From Sneathiella chungangensis (GTDB lineage Bacteria; Pseudomonadota; Alphaproteobacteria; Sneathiellales; Sneathiellaceae), in contig NZ_WTVA01000015.1 in the NCBI RefSeq assembly GCF_009882935.1, forward strand, positions 629,108-693,107: 64,000 nucleotides of DNA. Direction: 5' to 3'. Positions 18,046 to 26,618 of the stretch are shown here, piece by piece. The first letter of the stretch is position 1; each line of letters opens with the position of its first letter. The notes under the pieces were generated by a model. That model had not been told where the DNA came from. It made no database searches and worked only from the letters and a program-made list of their open reading frames with translations. Made by a program: the position numbers and the translations under genes.

Positions 18046-18917
18046 TTAGAATATTCCTCTTCATAACGTTTGATGTCCTCAAATCCGACCAGGGAAGTAA
18101 ATTCTTTCCATGGAACAGAGGATTCAGACATCGTGTTTAATGTTGTCCCTTGATTTTTGATAACGGACAATGTGCGCAACATCGCCTGTGTGCTAGACAG
18201 AAGGAGCGAGAGTGGGAACAACACTAGACCAACACCCAATTCTTCCAGACGACTAACTGGCATCATCGGCATTGTTAGTGTTTCGGCATTAAGATATACC
18301 AATGGCCGAGACGCTCCCTTAATCAAAGACTCGGCGTCTTCAGTTGTGTAAGGTCCGGTAACGAGCAACATATCTGCGCCCGCTTCAGCATATGTAGCCA
18401 GCCTATCTGCTGCAGCCTGGCGCCCTTCGCTGACAAAAATATCCGTTCGCGCTATGATCATAAAATTCGGATCTGTTCGGGTGTCTAGGGCTGCTTTGAT
18501 TTTCCCGACCATTTCTGGCGTCTCAACACACGTACGCCCTTCCATCGAACCGCATTTCTTTGGAAAAATTTGATCTTCAATATGTATCGCACTTACACCA
18601 GCACGCTCGAACTCACGAACTGTCCGGATAACGTTAATGGCACCTCCATAACCATTATCTGCATCGCAAATTAGCGGAATTTCAATGGTATCAACCATCT
18701 GCGCCGCACGATCTGCCATTTCTTTCAATCCGAGCAAGCCTACATCCGGCTTCCCATATGTGCCTTCAACCGCAAAACCTGACATGTAAGCCGCCTCAAA
18801 CCCTTGAGACTGCACTAGTCTTGCGCCGAGCGCATCTCCCGAGCCTGGCGCCACAACAATTGGGCCATTTTCAATACGGCTTCTTAAGCCTGCTCGTAGT
18901 TCACTTACCTTAGGCAT
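18042..18917 (-). CDS. Isocitrate lyase/PEP mutase family C-C lyase (2,3-dimethylmalate lyase-like)
   Basis: About 291 residues from the ATG at 18917, which has a better AAGGG ribosome site than the ATG five codons upstream. The family's metal-binding aspartates are in CDADNGYGG (residues 90 and 92 counted from the upstream Met), and the catalytic loop reads KKCGSMEGRTCVE around Cys127. In methylisocitrate and dimethylmalate lyases this loop is usually KKCGH; here His is Ser. The reaction would split a substituted malate or citrate into pyruvate, oxaloacetate or glyoxylate plus an acid. Placed directly before the hydro-lyase genes, it likely cleaves their product, for example dimethylmalate to pyruvate and propionate. 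Oxaloacetate decarboxylase-type activity is the main alternative. Confidence 0.78.
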   Translation of the reverse strand: MPKVSELRAGLRSRIENGPIVVAPGSGDALGARLVQSQGFEAAYMSGFAVEGTYGKPDVGLLGLKEMADRAAQMVDTIEIPLICDADNGYGGAINVIRTVREFERAGVSAIHIEDQIFPKKCGSMEGRTCVETPEMVGKIKAALDTRTDPNFMIIARTDIFVSEGRQAAADRLATYAEAGADMLLVTGPYTTEDAESLIKGASRPLVYLNAETLTMPMMPVSRLEELGVGLVLFPLSLLLSSTQAMLRTLSVIKNQGTTLNTMSESSVPWKEFTSLVGFEDIKRYEEEYSK

Positions 18918-18943
18918 TAAAATCCCTTTCATATACGTATTTA

Positions 18944-20836
18944 CTAGGTTTGCTGATTATTTCGCGTGCTGGAGAACTTAGAGCGCGCTAAATACTGATA
19001 TGCTAGGACAAGCAGGAATAAGGCTATTCCGCCGGTCGTAACCAAGACGCCGTTTGAAACCAAAAGAATACCGGATACAATAAGAAGTAATCGCAAAATA
19101 ATTGACAAACGGTTTAGCAAAAATCCTTCAATTCCTGCAATAAATGCGAATATCCCGAGCAAGCTTTCTACAATAGCGAAAAGTATACTGACAGGATCAC
19201 CCATCATTAAAAGTGCAGGCTTATACACAAAGAGGAATGGGAGCAAAAATGCAGCAATACCAATCCTAAACGCCTCAACGGCAGTACGCATTGGATTTGC
19301 TCCTGCAATTCCAGCACCGACAAAGGCGGCAAGAGCAAGCGGCGGTGTAATTCCCGAAAAAACGCCAAAGTAGAAAATGAAAAGATGGGCCGCCAATAGT
19401 TCCACACCGATCTTGGCAAGGGCCGGTGCCACCAGAACAGCCAGTAACAGATACGCTGGCACTGTTGGTAGACCTGTTCCCAAAATCAAGGAAACCACCA
19501 TCGTACATAGCAGCAGAATAGCAAGGTTTCCGTCAGATATTGTAATCAGAAGGCTGGATATCTTGAAGCCAAGTCCAGTTAAACTAAATATGCCAACAAT
19601 AATTCCTGCTGTTGCGCATGCTACGGCAATAACTATTCCCTGCCGACCCGCTTCTGAAAAAGCGTCCACCAGTCGCCCAAGCGTTGGCCGCGTATGTTTG
19701 CGAAATGTTGCCACAACTAAAGCTGCAACAATCGACCAGACCGCAGCATAAAGTGGTGATCTTTCCTCAATCGTAATTAGATAAACAAGTAAACATGGAG
19801 ACAATAGTAGATGGTAATTATCTCTCATCAATTCCCGTGCTGACATAAGCTCTGATTTCGGAATTCCCTTGATATTCATTCGCTGAGCCCGCAGGTCAAC
19901 AGCTATAAACAATGACGCAAAGTATAAAATCCCGGGAATTGTGGCGGCCACAAGTACCTGCCCATAGCTCACACCGACAATTTCAGCGATAAGAAAGGCC
20001 GCTGCTCCCATTATGGGTGGCATGACCTGCCCGCCGCAAGAGGCAACTGCCTCAATCGCGCCGGCTGTTGAAGGTCGCAGCCCTACTTTCTTCATTAGCG
20101 GTATACTGAGCGTCCCAGTCGCTGCCACATTGGCAACTGAGGAGCCGGAAATGGATCCGAACAATGCAGATCCGGCAACTGCCATCTTGGCAGGGCCGCC
20201 ACGAGCCCAGCCAACCATTGCAAAAGAAATATCGATAAAAAATTTCCCCGCGCCCGTAGCGTTAAGGACCGCGCCATAAATAATAAATAAAATCAAATAA
20301 TTAGCGGATACGCCAAGTGGAAGACCATAAAACCCTTCATTCGACAAGTAAAGCTGCTGGGCCACTCTTTCTAGATCGTATCCCCGATGAGCTATCATAT
20401 TTGGTAACAAATAACCGAAAAATCCAAATGCCAGGAACACAATGCAAATTATTGGGAGTGCCGCCCCCATAAGTCTACGGGTCGCCTCCAGAAGCGATAC
20501 AGTTAAGACAACACCCATTATTATGTCGCCCGGGAGTGTCAGACCGGCACGGATGCCAATCGCGTTTTCAGCTTCAATAAATGCGTAACCGGAAGCCGCC
20601 AGCGAGGAAATCATCAGTCCCACACCGACTGCCTTGTTCCAAATACCCTCATCGTCTTCAATAATAAGGCAAGACGTGATCAGTAATGCGAAGCCTAAAT
20701 GGACAATTCGCTGATCCAGGCCCGGCAACAACCCCATAAAACCTGTGTAAAGATGAAAGCAACAAAAAATAATGCTGATGATTCCACTCGCCTTATATGT
20801 GCGTACAAAAGTTAATATTTGGGCGAGCGAAATCAT
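18944..20836 (-). CDS. TRAP transporter permease, fused DctQM type (TAXI-associated)
   Basis: 630 residues and about 17 hydrophobic helices: the small 4-helix part at the N-terminus fused to the large DctM-like part, the arrangement seen in TRAP systems that use TAXI binding proteins. Diagnostic stretches are GSALFGSISGSSVANVAATG, GGQVMPPIMGAAAFLIAE and GTGLPTVPAYLLLA. It should import an organic acid with sodium. The TAXI binding-protein gene lies 34 bases upstream and the lyase gene follows, so uptake and breakdown of the same compound are linked. Confidence 0.9.
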   Translation of the reverse strand: MISLAQILTFVRTYKASGIISIIFCCFHLYTGFMGLLPGLDQRIVHLGFALLITSCLIIEDDEGIWNKAVGVGLMISSLAASGYAFIEAENAIGIRAGLTLPGDIIMGVVLTVSLLEATRRLMGAALPIICIVFLAFGFFGYLLPNMIAHRGYDLERVAQQLYLSNEGFYGLPLGVSANYLILFIIYGAVLNATGAGKFFIDISFAMVGWARGGPAKMAVAGSALFGSISGSSVANVAATGTLSIPLMKKVGLRPSTAGAIEAVASCGGQVMPPIMGAAAFLIAEIVGVSYGQVLVAATIPGILYFASLFIAVDLRAQRMNIKGIPKSELMSARELMRDNYHLLLSPCLLVYLITIEERSPLYAAVWSIVAALVVATFRKHTRPTLGRLVDAFSEAGRQGIVIAVACATAGIIVGIFSLTGLGFKISSLLITISDGNLAILLLCTMVVSLILGTGLPTVPAYLLLAVLVAPALAKIGVELLAAHLFIFYFGVFSGITPPLALAAFVGAGIAGANPMRTAVEAFRIGIAAFLLPFLFVYKPALLMMGDPVSILFAIVESLLGIFAFIAGIEGFLLNRLSIILRLLLIVSGILLVSNGVLVTTGGIALFLLVLAYQYLARSKFSSTRNNQQT

Positions 20837-20870
20837 CGCACTCTCTCCTAAAACAATGTAAATTGTTGGT

Positions 20871-21830
20871 TTAGTTCAGGCCGATTTCTTTGTAGTAGCG
20901 AAGAGCACCTGGATGAAGCGGTGGAATGATTCGACCCGCTTTCAGCATTCTGCCTTGCCGCTCTTTTGTAAGAGTGCCTGCCATAGAATGCATTTCTTTC
21001 ATTTCCGCATTACTTTCCATAACAGCCTTTGTTAAAGCGTATACAACATCGTCGCTAACGCTGTCGGTCGTAAAAATGCCAACCGCGATCCCTGGCACAT
21101 TGATATCGTCGGTTTGGCCAGGATATGTACCTGCGGGTATCGTGCTCTCATTAAACATTTCGACACTTTTTATAAGCTCTGCCAATTTTTCCGGATCAAA
21201 CCCCAATATTCTGATATCAATTGAAGTAGCTAGATCAGAAAGATTTGCAGACGGCATAAAATTGAAATTGGCATAAGCGTCCACCCGCCCATCTCGAAAT
21301 GTTTCCACCGCTTCGGCGCCTGAAAGCTGTGTGATAGTATAGCTATCTTTATCTAAGCCATACCCTGACAGTCCTCCTGGAACGAAGGTCAATGCATTGC
21401 CCGCCGAAGCTGACACCAATCGCTTGCCCTTAAGGTCCGCGGGTGACGATATATCAGAATCAGCTCGAACCATTAGATGAAATGGGAGATCGGGGCCGAG
21501 CATAACCGTCCTGAGGTTTTCCGCTTTTGAATCCTCAAAAGCCCCAGTTCCGCGATAACCGTTTACGGCATCAGCAACTGTCGCAAGCCCAAAAGTTAGC
21601 CTTTCTTTCGATAGCAATCTGACGTTACCGCGCCCGCCTCCGACAGTTGCCTCAACCGAGACATTTAGATCACCATCACTAACATTAGCAACTTTGGATA
21701 CGGCTGCCGCGATCACACCATATGTGCCACCGGAGTCAGAAGCCCCAAAGGTTACAAACTCGTTAGACATTGCGACGCCCGGCTGAAAGGCTATTACCGT
21801 CAACGCAATCGCAGAAATTAGACTCTTCAT
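20871..21830 (-). CDS. TAXI family TRAP transporter solute-binding protein
   Basis: 319 residues with a signal peptide (cleavage likely after VAMS or nearby) and the TAXI family pattern: FGASDSGGTYGVIAAAVSK near the start, GGGRGNVRLL, and GALRYYKEIGLN at the C-terminus. It captures the substrate in the periplasm and delivers it to the fused permease encoded next. Known TAXI proteins bind glutamate and other carboxylates, which suits the hydroxy-dicarboxylate pathway in the same operon. It is the first structural gene after the IclR regulator. Confidence 0.9.
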   Translation of the reverse strand: MKSLISAIALTVIAFQPGVAMSNEFVTFGASDSGGTYGVIAAAVSKVANVSDGDLNVSVEATVGGGRGNVRLLSKERLTFGLATVADAVNGYRGTGAFEDSKAENLRTVMLGPDLPFHLMVRADSDISSPADLKGKRLVSASAGNALTFVPGGLSGYGLDKDSYTITQLSGAEAVETFRDGRVDAYANFNFMPSANLSDLATSIDIRILGFDPEKLAELIKSVEMFNESTIPAGTYPGQTDDINVPGIAVGIFTTDSVSDDVVYALTKAVMESNAEMKEMHSMAGTLTKERQGRMLKAGRIIPPLHPGALRYYKEIGLN

Positions 21831-21867
21831 ACTATATCTCCTTAAATAGTTTTAATGTTTCTATAAT

Positions 21868-22635
21868 CTACTTTTCGTTGTGAATTATGTGCTGAAGTCG
21901 AGCATATGTATCCGACAATCTCGCACCACCATCTATGATTGCTGACTCCAACTCGCCTTCAATCTTTTCAAAGCGCTGGGTTGGGGCCGAAACACATATG
22001 CTTGCGACAGTTGAACCCTTTTGATTTTTAATCGGCACGGCAATGCCGGACGCCCCCACCACCCTCTCATTGATGTTTTTTGCATAACCATATTGGCGAA
22101 CATCGAGAATCCTCTGACGCAGCCGATCTTCCGAGACTAGGGTGTTTTCAGTGTTCATTTCTCTTGGAACAGTTTTCAGATAAAGCTCAAATTCGCTATC
22201 CGACAAGCCCGCCAGAAGCACCTGCCCTGTAGATGTACAATAAGCAGGTCGAAGTTTGGTTACGTCAGCGTCATAACGTATCTCTTGTTCTGAAACGCTT
22301 TTGTCTAGATATCGAACTTCATATCCTTTGGTTAAGACACCAATAAATGTCGACTCCCGCGTCGTCGCTGTTACTTGATCAAGTATGGGTTTTGCAATCT
22401 GCCGCAAAGTTACCCGCTCATCAACGATACGGAACTGAATTGGTGATTGCAGATTCAACTCATATCCTACTTTGCTTCTAATGACGTATGCCCGCTTCTC
22501 AAGCGTGGCCAGCAATGCAAATGCGCTGCTTTTCGGGATTTTGACCTGGGACGCAATCTCGGTTTGCGTGAGCGGCCTTTCACTCGCGACAAGCATCTCA
22601 AGGATATCAATTATTCGATCTGCTGATTTGACCAT
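21868..22635 (-). CDS. IclR family transcriptional regulator of the catabolic cluster
   Basis: 255 residues. N-terminal winged helix at about 5-60 (SADRIIDILEMLV, LTQTEIASQVKIPKSSAFALLATLEKRAYV), then the IclR effector domain (GYAKNINERVVGASGIAVPI, and VASICVSAPTQRFEK). IclR proteins respond to small acids and control degradation operons. It lies at the promoter-proximal end of the transport and degradation genes, on the same strand, with a 37-base gap to the TAXI gene, so it likely regulates its own transcript. AATTCACATATAT words upstream are candidate operators. Confidence 0.87.
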   Translation of the reverse strand: MVKSADRIIDILEMLVASERPLTQTEIASQVKIPKSSAFALLATLEKRAYVIRSKVGYELNLQSPIQFRIVDERVTLRQIAKPILDQVTATTRESTFIGVLTKGYEVRYLDKSVSEQEIRYDADVTKLRPAYCTSTGQVLLAGLSDSEFELYLKTVPREMNTENTLVSEDRLRQRILDVRQYGYAKNINERVVGASGIAVPIKNQKGSTVASICVSAPTQRFEKIEGELESAIIDGGARLSDTYARLQHIIHNEK

Positions 22636-23181
22636 TTAATTCACATATATAAACTTAATTCGTATATATATACTAAATTCCAGAAATTTTGTGTCAATAT
22701 AATTTTGTAAATATTTTTATATTAAATATTGCAATAAGTTAGATATATGCAGATTAAAAATCTTTATATTTAGAAAAGCCATAAATTCATATATGTGAAT
22801 TATTGAGAAAATTTTGATCACTTTCTCTGCCCATTTTGGACTATTTTATTTTTGATGGAGCTTAAGAAGCGGGTGAAGCCAGCAGCGATGAGATTTTCGG
22901 ATTTCTGACATTTACAGACGATAGATCTGGTACAGTTCATGATAAGCGGAAAGCCACAGAAACGAGGTTGCTGTCGATCGCTTTCTTTTGGAGAGAATTA
23001 GGTACCCAACTACTATCGCTCAAATTCTGGGATACACGATGGACAAGCAACTGCCTGATTCCCGCACATATAAAACTATTGTCTAGCAGTTTTTTGCGTA
23101 TCCTCACGATGTCAGCCGGAAAGGCGTTATTTTTTTTCCTCTCGCCTTCTCCGATCTTTTATCGGGTAATTTTACAGAACA
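22636..23181. other. AT-rich intergenic region between IclR gene and hsdR
   Basis: 546 bases without a convincing gene. The left part (to about 22830) is extremely AT-rich and must hold the promoter for the IclR operon. The right part holds short open frames with no recognisable protein, perhaps remains of an older insertion. The hsdR stop is at the right edge. Confidence 0.5.
22638..22801. promoter_or_regulatory. Candidate IclR operator pair
   Basis: The 13-base word AATTCACATATAT occurs at 22638-22650 and again inverted at 22789-22801. The second copy is part of an inverted repeat AATTCA-N6-TGAATT at 22784-22801. Both lie just upstream of the IclR start codon at 22635, where autoregulatory IclR sites are usual. 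This is pattern evidence only. Confidence 0.4.
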
Positions 23182-25488
23182 TCATTCATAAAGATGCTGC
23201 TGGAAACCGATAAAAGCGTCTCGGGTCCTTTGGGTTCCGCCCAATGTTTCCACCCCGTCCGTTGTCGTGCCGTATTTAGCTTTAAGCAGCAATGTCAGCT
23301 TTTCAACCTCCAGCTCGCTTGTTCCCTCTTTGACATATTGAGACAAAACAAAATCGAGAAACGCCTGCAGCTTATCATCATACTGATCAAGAATTTTCGC
23401 CTTCCGGATGTCGACGCGCTCCTGCCGTGTAATCGGTGTAAGCGCAAAGGCGATATAGGACAGAACGTCATAAACATCGCTCTTCTCCGCATTGATCATG
23501 CGCTTGATCTCATCCAGTTGTTCCCGGCCATAGCCACGCTCCGAGAGGCTGTCCAGCAAAGCTTTCCGGCTATCCGGCTGCCCCCATAGCTTGCGAAGCT
23601 CATCTTCATCCTTGAACAGCTCCGGCAACTCGCCAAACATCCGCCTGATGAATTCCGCAGCAGACATCGGCTTGCCATCGGGACTATAGAACATGGTGGC
23701 GGTCATATGCTGGATGGTGCGCTCCTTTCCGTCCGCAAGCTTAATTTTGATCTTCTGTCGGGGCGCAGGGGGTTCACCTCCCCCGCCGCCCGGCTCATCA
23801 ATTCCGCCGCCACCTGTTCCGGTTGTCGTCGTCGTCGCGACGGGCTCCTGCGGTTCACCATCCCATTCCGGATCGTTGAAATGCTCGTAAGCCTTCACAA
23901 AGTCATAGATGGTGAAATAATCCTTGTCATCAAACAGCCGCGTCCCGCGCCCTATAATCTGCTTGAATTCAATCATGGAATTCACGGGGCGCATCAACAC
24001 GATGTTGCGAATATTGCGGGCATCAACGCCGGTTGAAAGCTTCTGTGATGTGGTGAGGATCGTCGGGATCGTTTTTTCGTTATCCTGAAAGGTCCGTAAA
24101 TGCTGCTCCCCTATGGCTCCATCATTGGCCGTCACGCGAACGCAGTAGTTCGGATCTTTGCTCTGCTTCATCTGATTTATCAGGTCCCGCACGGCCAGCG
24201 CATGGGTTTGGGTCGCGCAAAACACCAACGTCTTCTGTGACTGGTCTATGGCGTTCATAAACAGCCGGACGCGATAGGCTTCCCGCTCCTTTATTTCAAT
24301 CAGACGGTTGAACTCATCTTCCCTGTACCGGCGGCCTTCTTCTATTTCGCCTTCAAGCACGTCATCGTCGGCGGTATAGACATACTCATCCATCGTCGTT
24401 GCAATCTGCTGCACCTTGAAGGGGGTCAGGAAGCCGTCATTAATCCCCTCTTTCAGGCTGTAGATATAGACGGGCTCCCCAAAATACGCATAGGTGTCGA
24501 CATTGTCCTTGCGCTTGGGCGTGGCGGTCAGGCCTAGCTGAACGGCGGGAGAGAAATACTCCAATATGCCGCGCCAGTTCCCTTCATCATCCGCGCCGCC
24601 CCTGTGGCATTCGTCAATAATGATGAAATCAAAAAAGTCGGGCGGATACTCCCCAAAGTTTGGAGCCGGGTTCCCGTCCGCATCCTGACCGGACATGAAG
24701 GTTTGAAAGATCGTAAAAAAGACGCTGCCATTCTTCGGCACCCGGCCCTTTTTGCGGATCTCATCCGGCGCAATGCGCACCCGCGCATCTTCTGAAAAGG
24801 CGGAAAAGGAATTATAGGCCTGATCGGCAAGAATGTTACGGTCCGCCAGAAAAAGAATGCGCGGACGGCGCGCACCGTCACGGGCGAGGGTCCAACGGCT
24901 GTAATGGAGTTTCCAGGCGATTTGAAAGGCAATGGCCGTCTTGCCCGTGCCCGTGGCCAGCGTCAGGAGAATGCGCTGCTTGCCGTCCGCGATGGCCTGC
25001 AGGGTCTTCTGGATCGCAAGGTCCTGATAATACCTTGGCTCCCATGCGCCGCCCCTGTCTTCGAAGGGAACATCTGCGAACCGGTCCCGCCATTCATTTT
25101 GTTCGGCGAAAACCATGCTCCAAAGATCATCGGGCGTGGGATAGGCATCAACATAGCCTTCCGCGCCCGTCTGCATATCGATTTGATAAATACCAACGCC
25201 ATTCGTCGAATAGGCATAGCGCGTTTGCAGCTTTGCGGAATACTGCTTGGCCTGGCCAACGCCTTCGGTATCAGGAAGATCTCTTCTCTTCGCTTCAATA
25301 ACCGCGAGCTTCATCCCGCGATATAGAAGAACATAATCGGCGATTTCCTGCTTCGCCCGCTTGCCGCCGCCAACCAGGCGGCCCTGAGAGATAACCTCCC
25401 GCTTGACCTTGCTTCCCTCAACCACACCCCATCCAGCCTCTCGCAGGGCTGGGTCAATCAGATCAGCTCGCGTGTCCGCCTCGTTCAT
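23182..25488 (-). CDS. hsdR: Type I restriction enzyme, restriction/translocase subunit R (EcoEI-like)
   Basis: 768 residues. An N-terminal PD-(D/E)xK nuclease has Asp51 and Glu65-x-Lys67 (IADYV, then VIEAK). The SF2 translocase follows: Walker A ATGTGKTA, DECH box IIDECHRGG, LTATPKRKD and QIIGRGTRLF. After a Gly/Pro/Thr-rich linker comes the EcoEI-type C-terminal domain that binds the methylase core. The shorter length and linker are typical of the IC/EcoEI branch. The start overlaps the hsdS stop by four bases (ATGA). All key residues look intact, so it should cut unmodified DNA at a distance from the recognition site. Confidence 0.93.
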   Translation of the reverse strand: MNEADTRADLIDPALREAGWGVVEGSKVKREVISQGRLVGGGKRAKQEIADYVLLYRGMKLAVIEAKRRDLPDTEGVGQAKQYSAKLQTRYAYSTNGVGIYQIDMQTGAEGYVDAYPTPDDLWSMVFAEQNEWRDRFADVPFEDRGGAWEPRYYQDLAIQKTLQAIADGKQRILLTLATGTGKTAIAFQIAWKLHYSRWTLARDGARRPRILFLADRNILADQAYNSFSAFSEDARVRIAPDEIRKKGRVPKNGSVFFTIFQTFMSGQDADGNPAPNFGEYPPDFFDFIIIDECHRGGADDEGNWRGILEYFSPAVQLGLTATPKRKDNVDTYAYFGEPVYIYSLKEGINDGFLTPFKVQQIATTMDEYVYTADDDVLEGEIEEGRRYREDEFNRLIEIKEREAYRVRLFMNAIDQSQKTLVFCATQTHALAVRDLINQMKQSKDPNYCVRVTANDGAIGEQHLRTFQDNEKTIPTILTTSQKLSTGVDARNIRNIVLMRPVNSMIEFKQIIGRGTRLFDDKDYFTIYDFVKAYEHFNDPEWDGEPQEPVATTTTTGTGGGGIDEPGGGGGEPPAPRQKIKIKLADGKERTIQHMTATMFYSPDGKPMSAAEFIRRMFGELPELFKDEDELRKLWGQPDSRKALLDSLSERGYGREQLDEIKRMINAEKSDVYDVLSYIAFALTPITRQERVDIRKAKILDQYDDKLQAFLDFVLSQYVKEGTSELEVEKLTLLLKAKYGTTTDGVETLGGTQRTRDAFIGFQQHLYE

Positions 25489-26618
25489 GCGGCAACCTCT
25501 TCTCTGGTAAGTTCACCGTTAAAGGCCTTTTGGAGTATGGATTGTTTTAATTCATTAAGGGCTTCGAGCTTTTGTTGGTAAGTCGACTTAAGCAATTGGG
25601 TTTCGAATGATAGACGTTCCAAATCTTCTACTATTTTTGCCTGCATATTAATATCTGGATACGGAATCGGAATTTCATTTAGTGATTTTTGGTTCAATTT
25701 TGGTTGAGCCATTCCACTTACATAAGGCTTTAGAGAAATTGAGTTTAGATAAAATTCAACAAACTTCTGCGACGATAAATTATCAAACCGCAATACATGG
25801 GCATGATTATTAACCCAAGTTTTTCCTGATATTGAAAATGCAATTGGATAGGTGCGAGCGAGAAGGTTAGCTCCATCCTCTGAAACTAAAAGAAGGCTTT
25901 CGTTAAAAATGTACCCCGCAACATAATCCACAATACCCGATGCTCCATAGTATGGAATAATGCCACTCTCTCGTTGCGACTTTGTAATTGGAATTCGTTT
26001 GCTGTCTAAATTCTGGCATATATCTGAAAGCTTCTTTTCAACCCAGCCTTCACCTTTCTGAATGAAGACATTGTTTAGGTAGCTTTCGAACAGCTCTCGG
26101 GCGTTTACCAGGTTCCGCTTTGTGTTCTCAATCGCCGCGTCGATTCCCGCAAAGGCCTCATCCAGAATAGCAACAATCCGCTTCTGCTCTGAAAGCGGTG
26201 GGAAAGAAAATTCAATTCGTTCGATTTGCGATTTATTTATCGACGCAAATACAGCACCCTCATTTCCACTAATGTCCTTTTGCATATTCAACAGACCATA
26301 GAATAAGAAGTTTCGGTCAAGCTGTTCAGTAGGCCTAATTGCCGCTAGTCCTCGTCCAATACAAATTCTCTGTGTCGCAAAATTGATAGGGCCAACAGGT
26401 GCTCGGACAGATATTAGAATGTCGCCATTGATAGCCTCCTTTGTCGTATAAGAAGTCCATTTTTTTGGTTCACCAATATACTTGTCGCCGAATTCTTTCT
26501 TCCCTTGATAAAATGGAAGGCCGTTACCGTTGTCATTGTAGAACTTGCCGTCAGGCGACTGACCGGCAATGACTTGGCAAACATCACCTAATTTTTTGAT
26601 CGCCCATTCCATGGTCAC
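25485..26618 (-). CDS. hsdS: Type I restriction enzyme, specificity subunit S
   Basis: 377 residues built as two target recognition domains, each followed by a conserved helical spacer: the central one at about 140-190 (PPLSEQKRIVAILDEAF, GIDAAIENTKRNL) and a C-terminal one ending in ELKQSILQKAFNGEL. Lower GC in the recognition-domain regions compared with the hsdM and hsdR flanks is usual, because these domains are exchanged by recombination. It overlaps hsdM by four bases and hsdR by four bases, so the three subunits are made together. The recognised bipartite sequence cannot be read from the protein. Confidence 0.92.
   Translation of the reverse strand: MTMEWAIKKLGDVCQVIAGQSPDGKFYNDNGNGLPFYQGKKEFGDKYIGEPKKWTSYTTKEAINGDILISVRAPVGPINFATQRICIGRGLAAIRPTEQLDRNFLFYGLLNMQKDISGNEGAVFASINKSQIERIEFSFPPLSEQKRIVAILDEAFAGIDAAIENTKRNLVNARELFESYLNNVFIQKGEGWVEKKLSDICQNLDSKRIPITKSQRESGIIPYYGASGIVDYVAGYIFNESLLLVSEDGANLLARTYPIAFSISGKTWVNNHAHVLRFDNLSSQKFVEFYLNSISLKPYVSGMAQPKLNQKSLNEIPIPYPDINMQAKIVEDLERLSFETQLLKSTYQQKLEALNELKQSILQKAFNGELTREEVAA

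Noticed and set aside
22968-23213. Short plus-strand frame between IclR and hsdR
   Set aside because: No ribosome site, odd hydrophobic composition, and it overlaps the hsdR 3' end. A neighbouring frame near 22995-23093 looks slightly protein-like, but I could not match it to a transposase or integrase.
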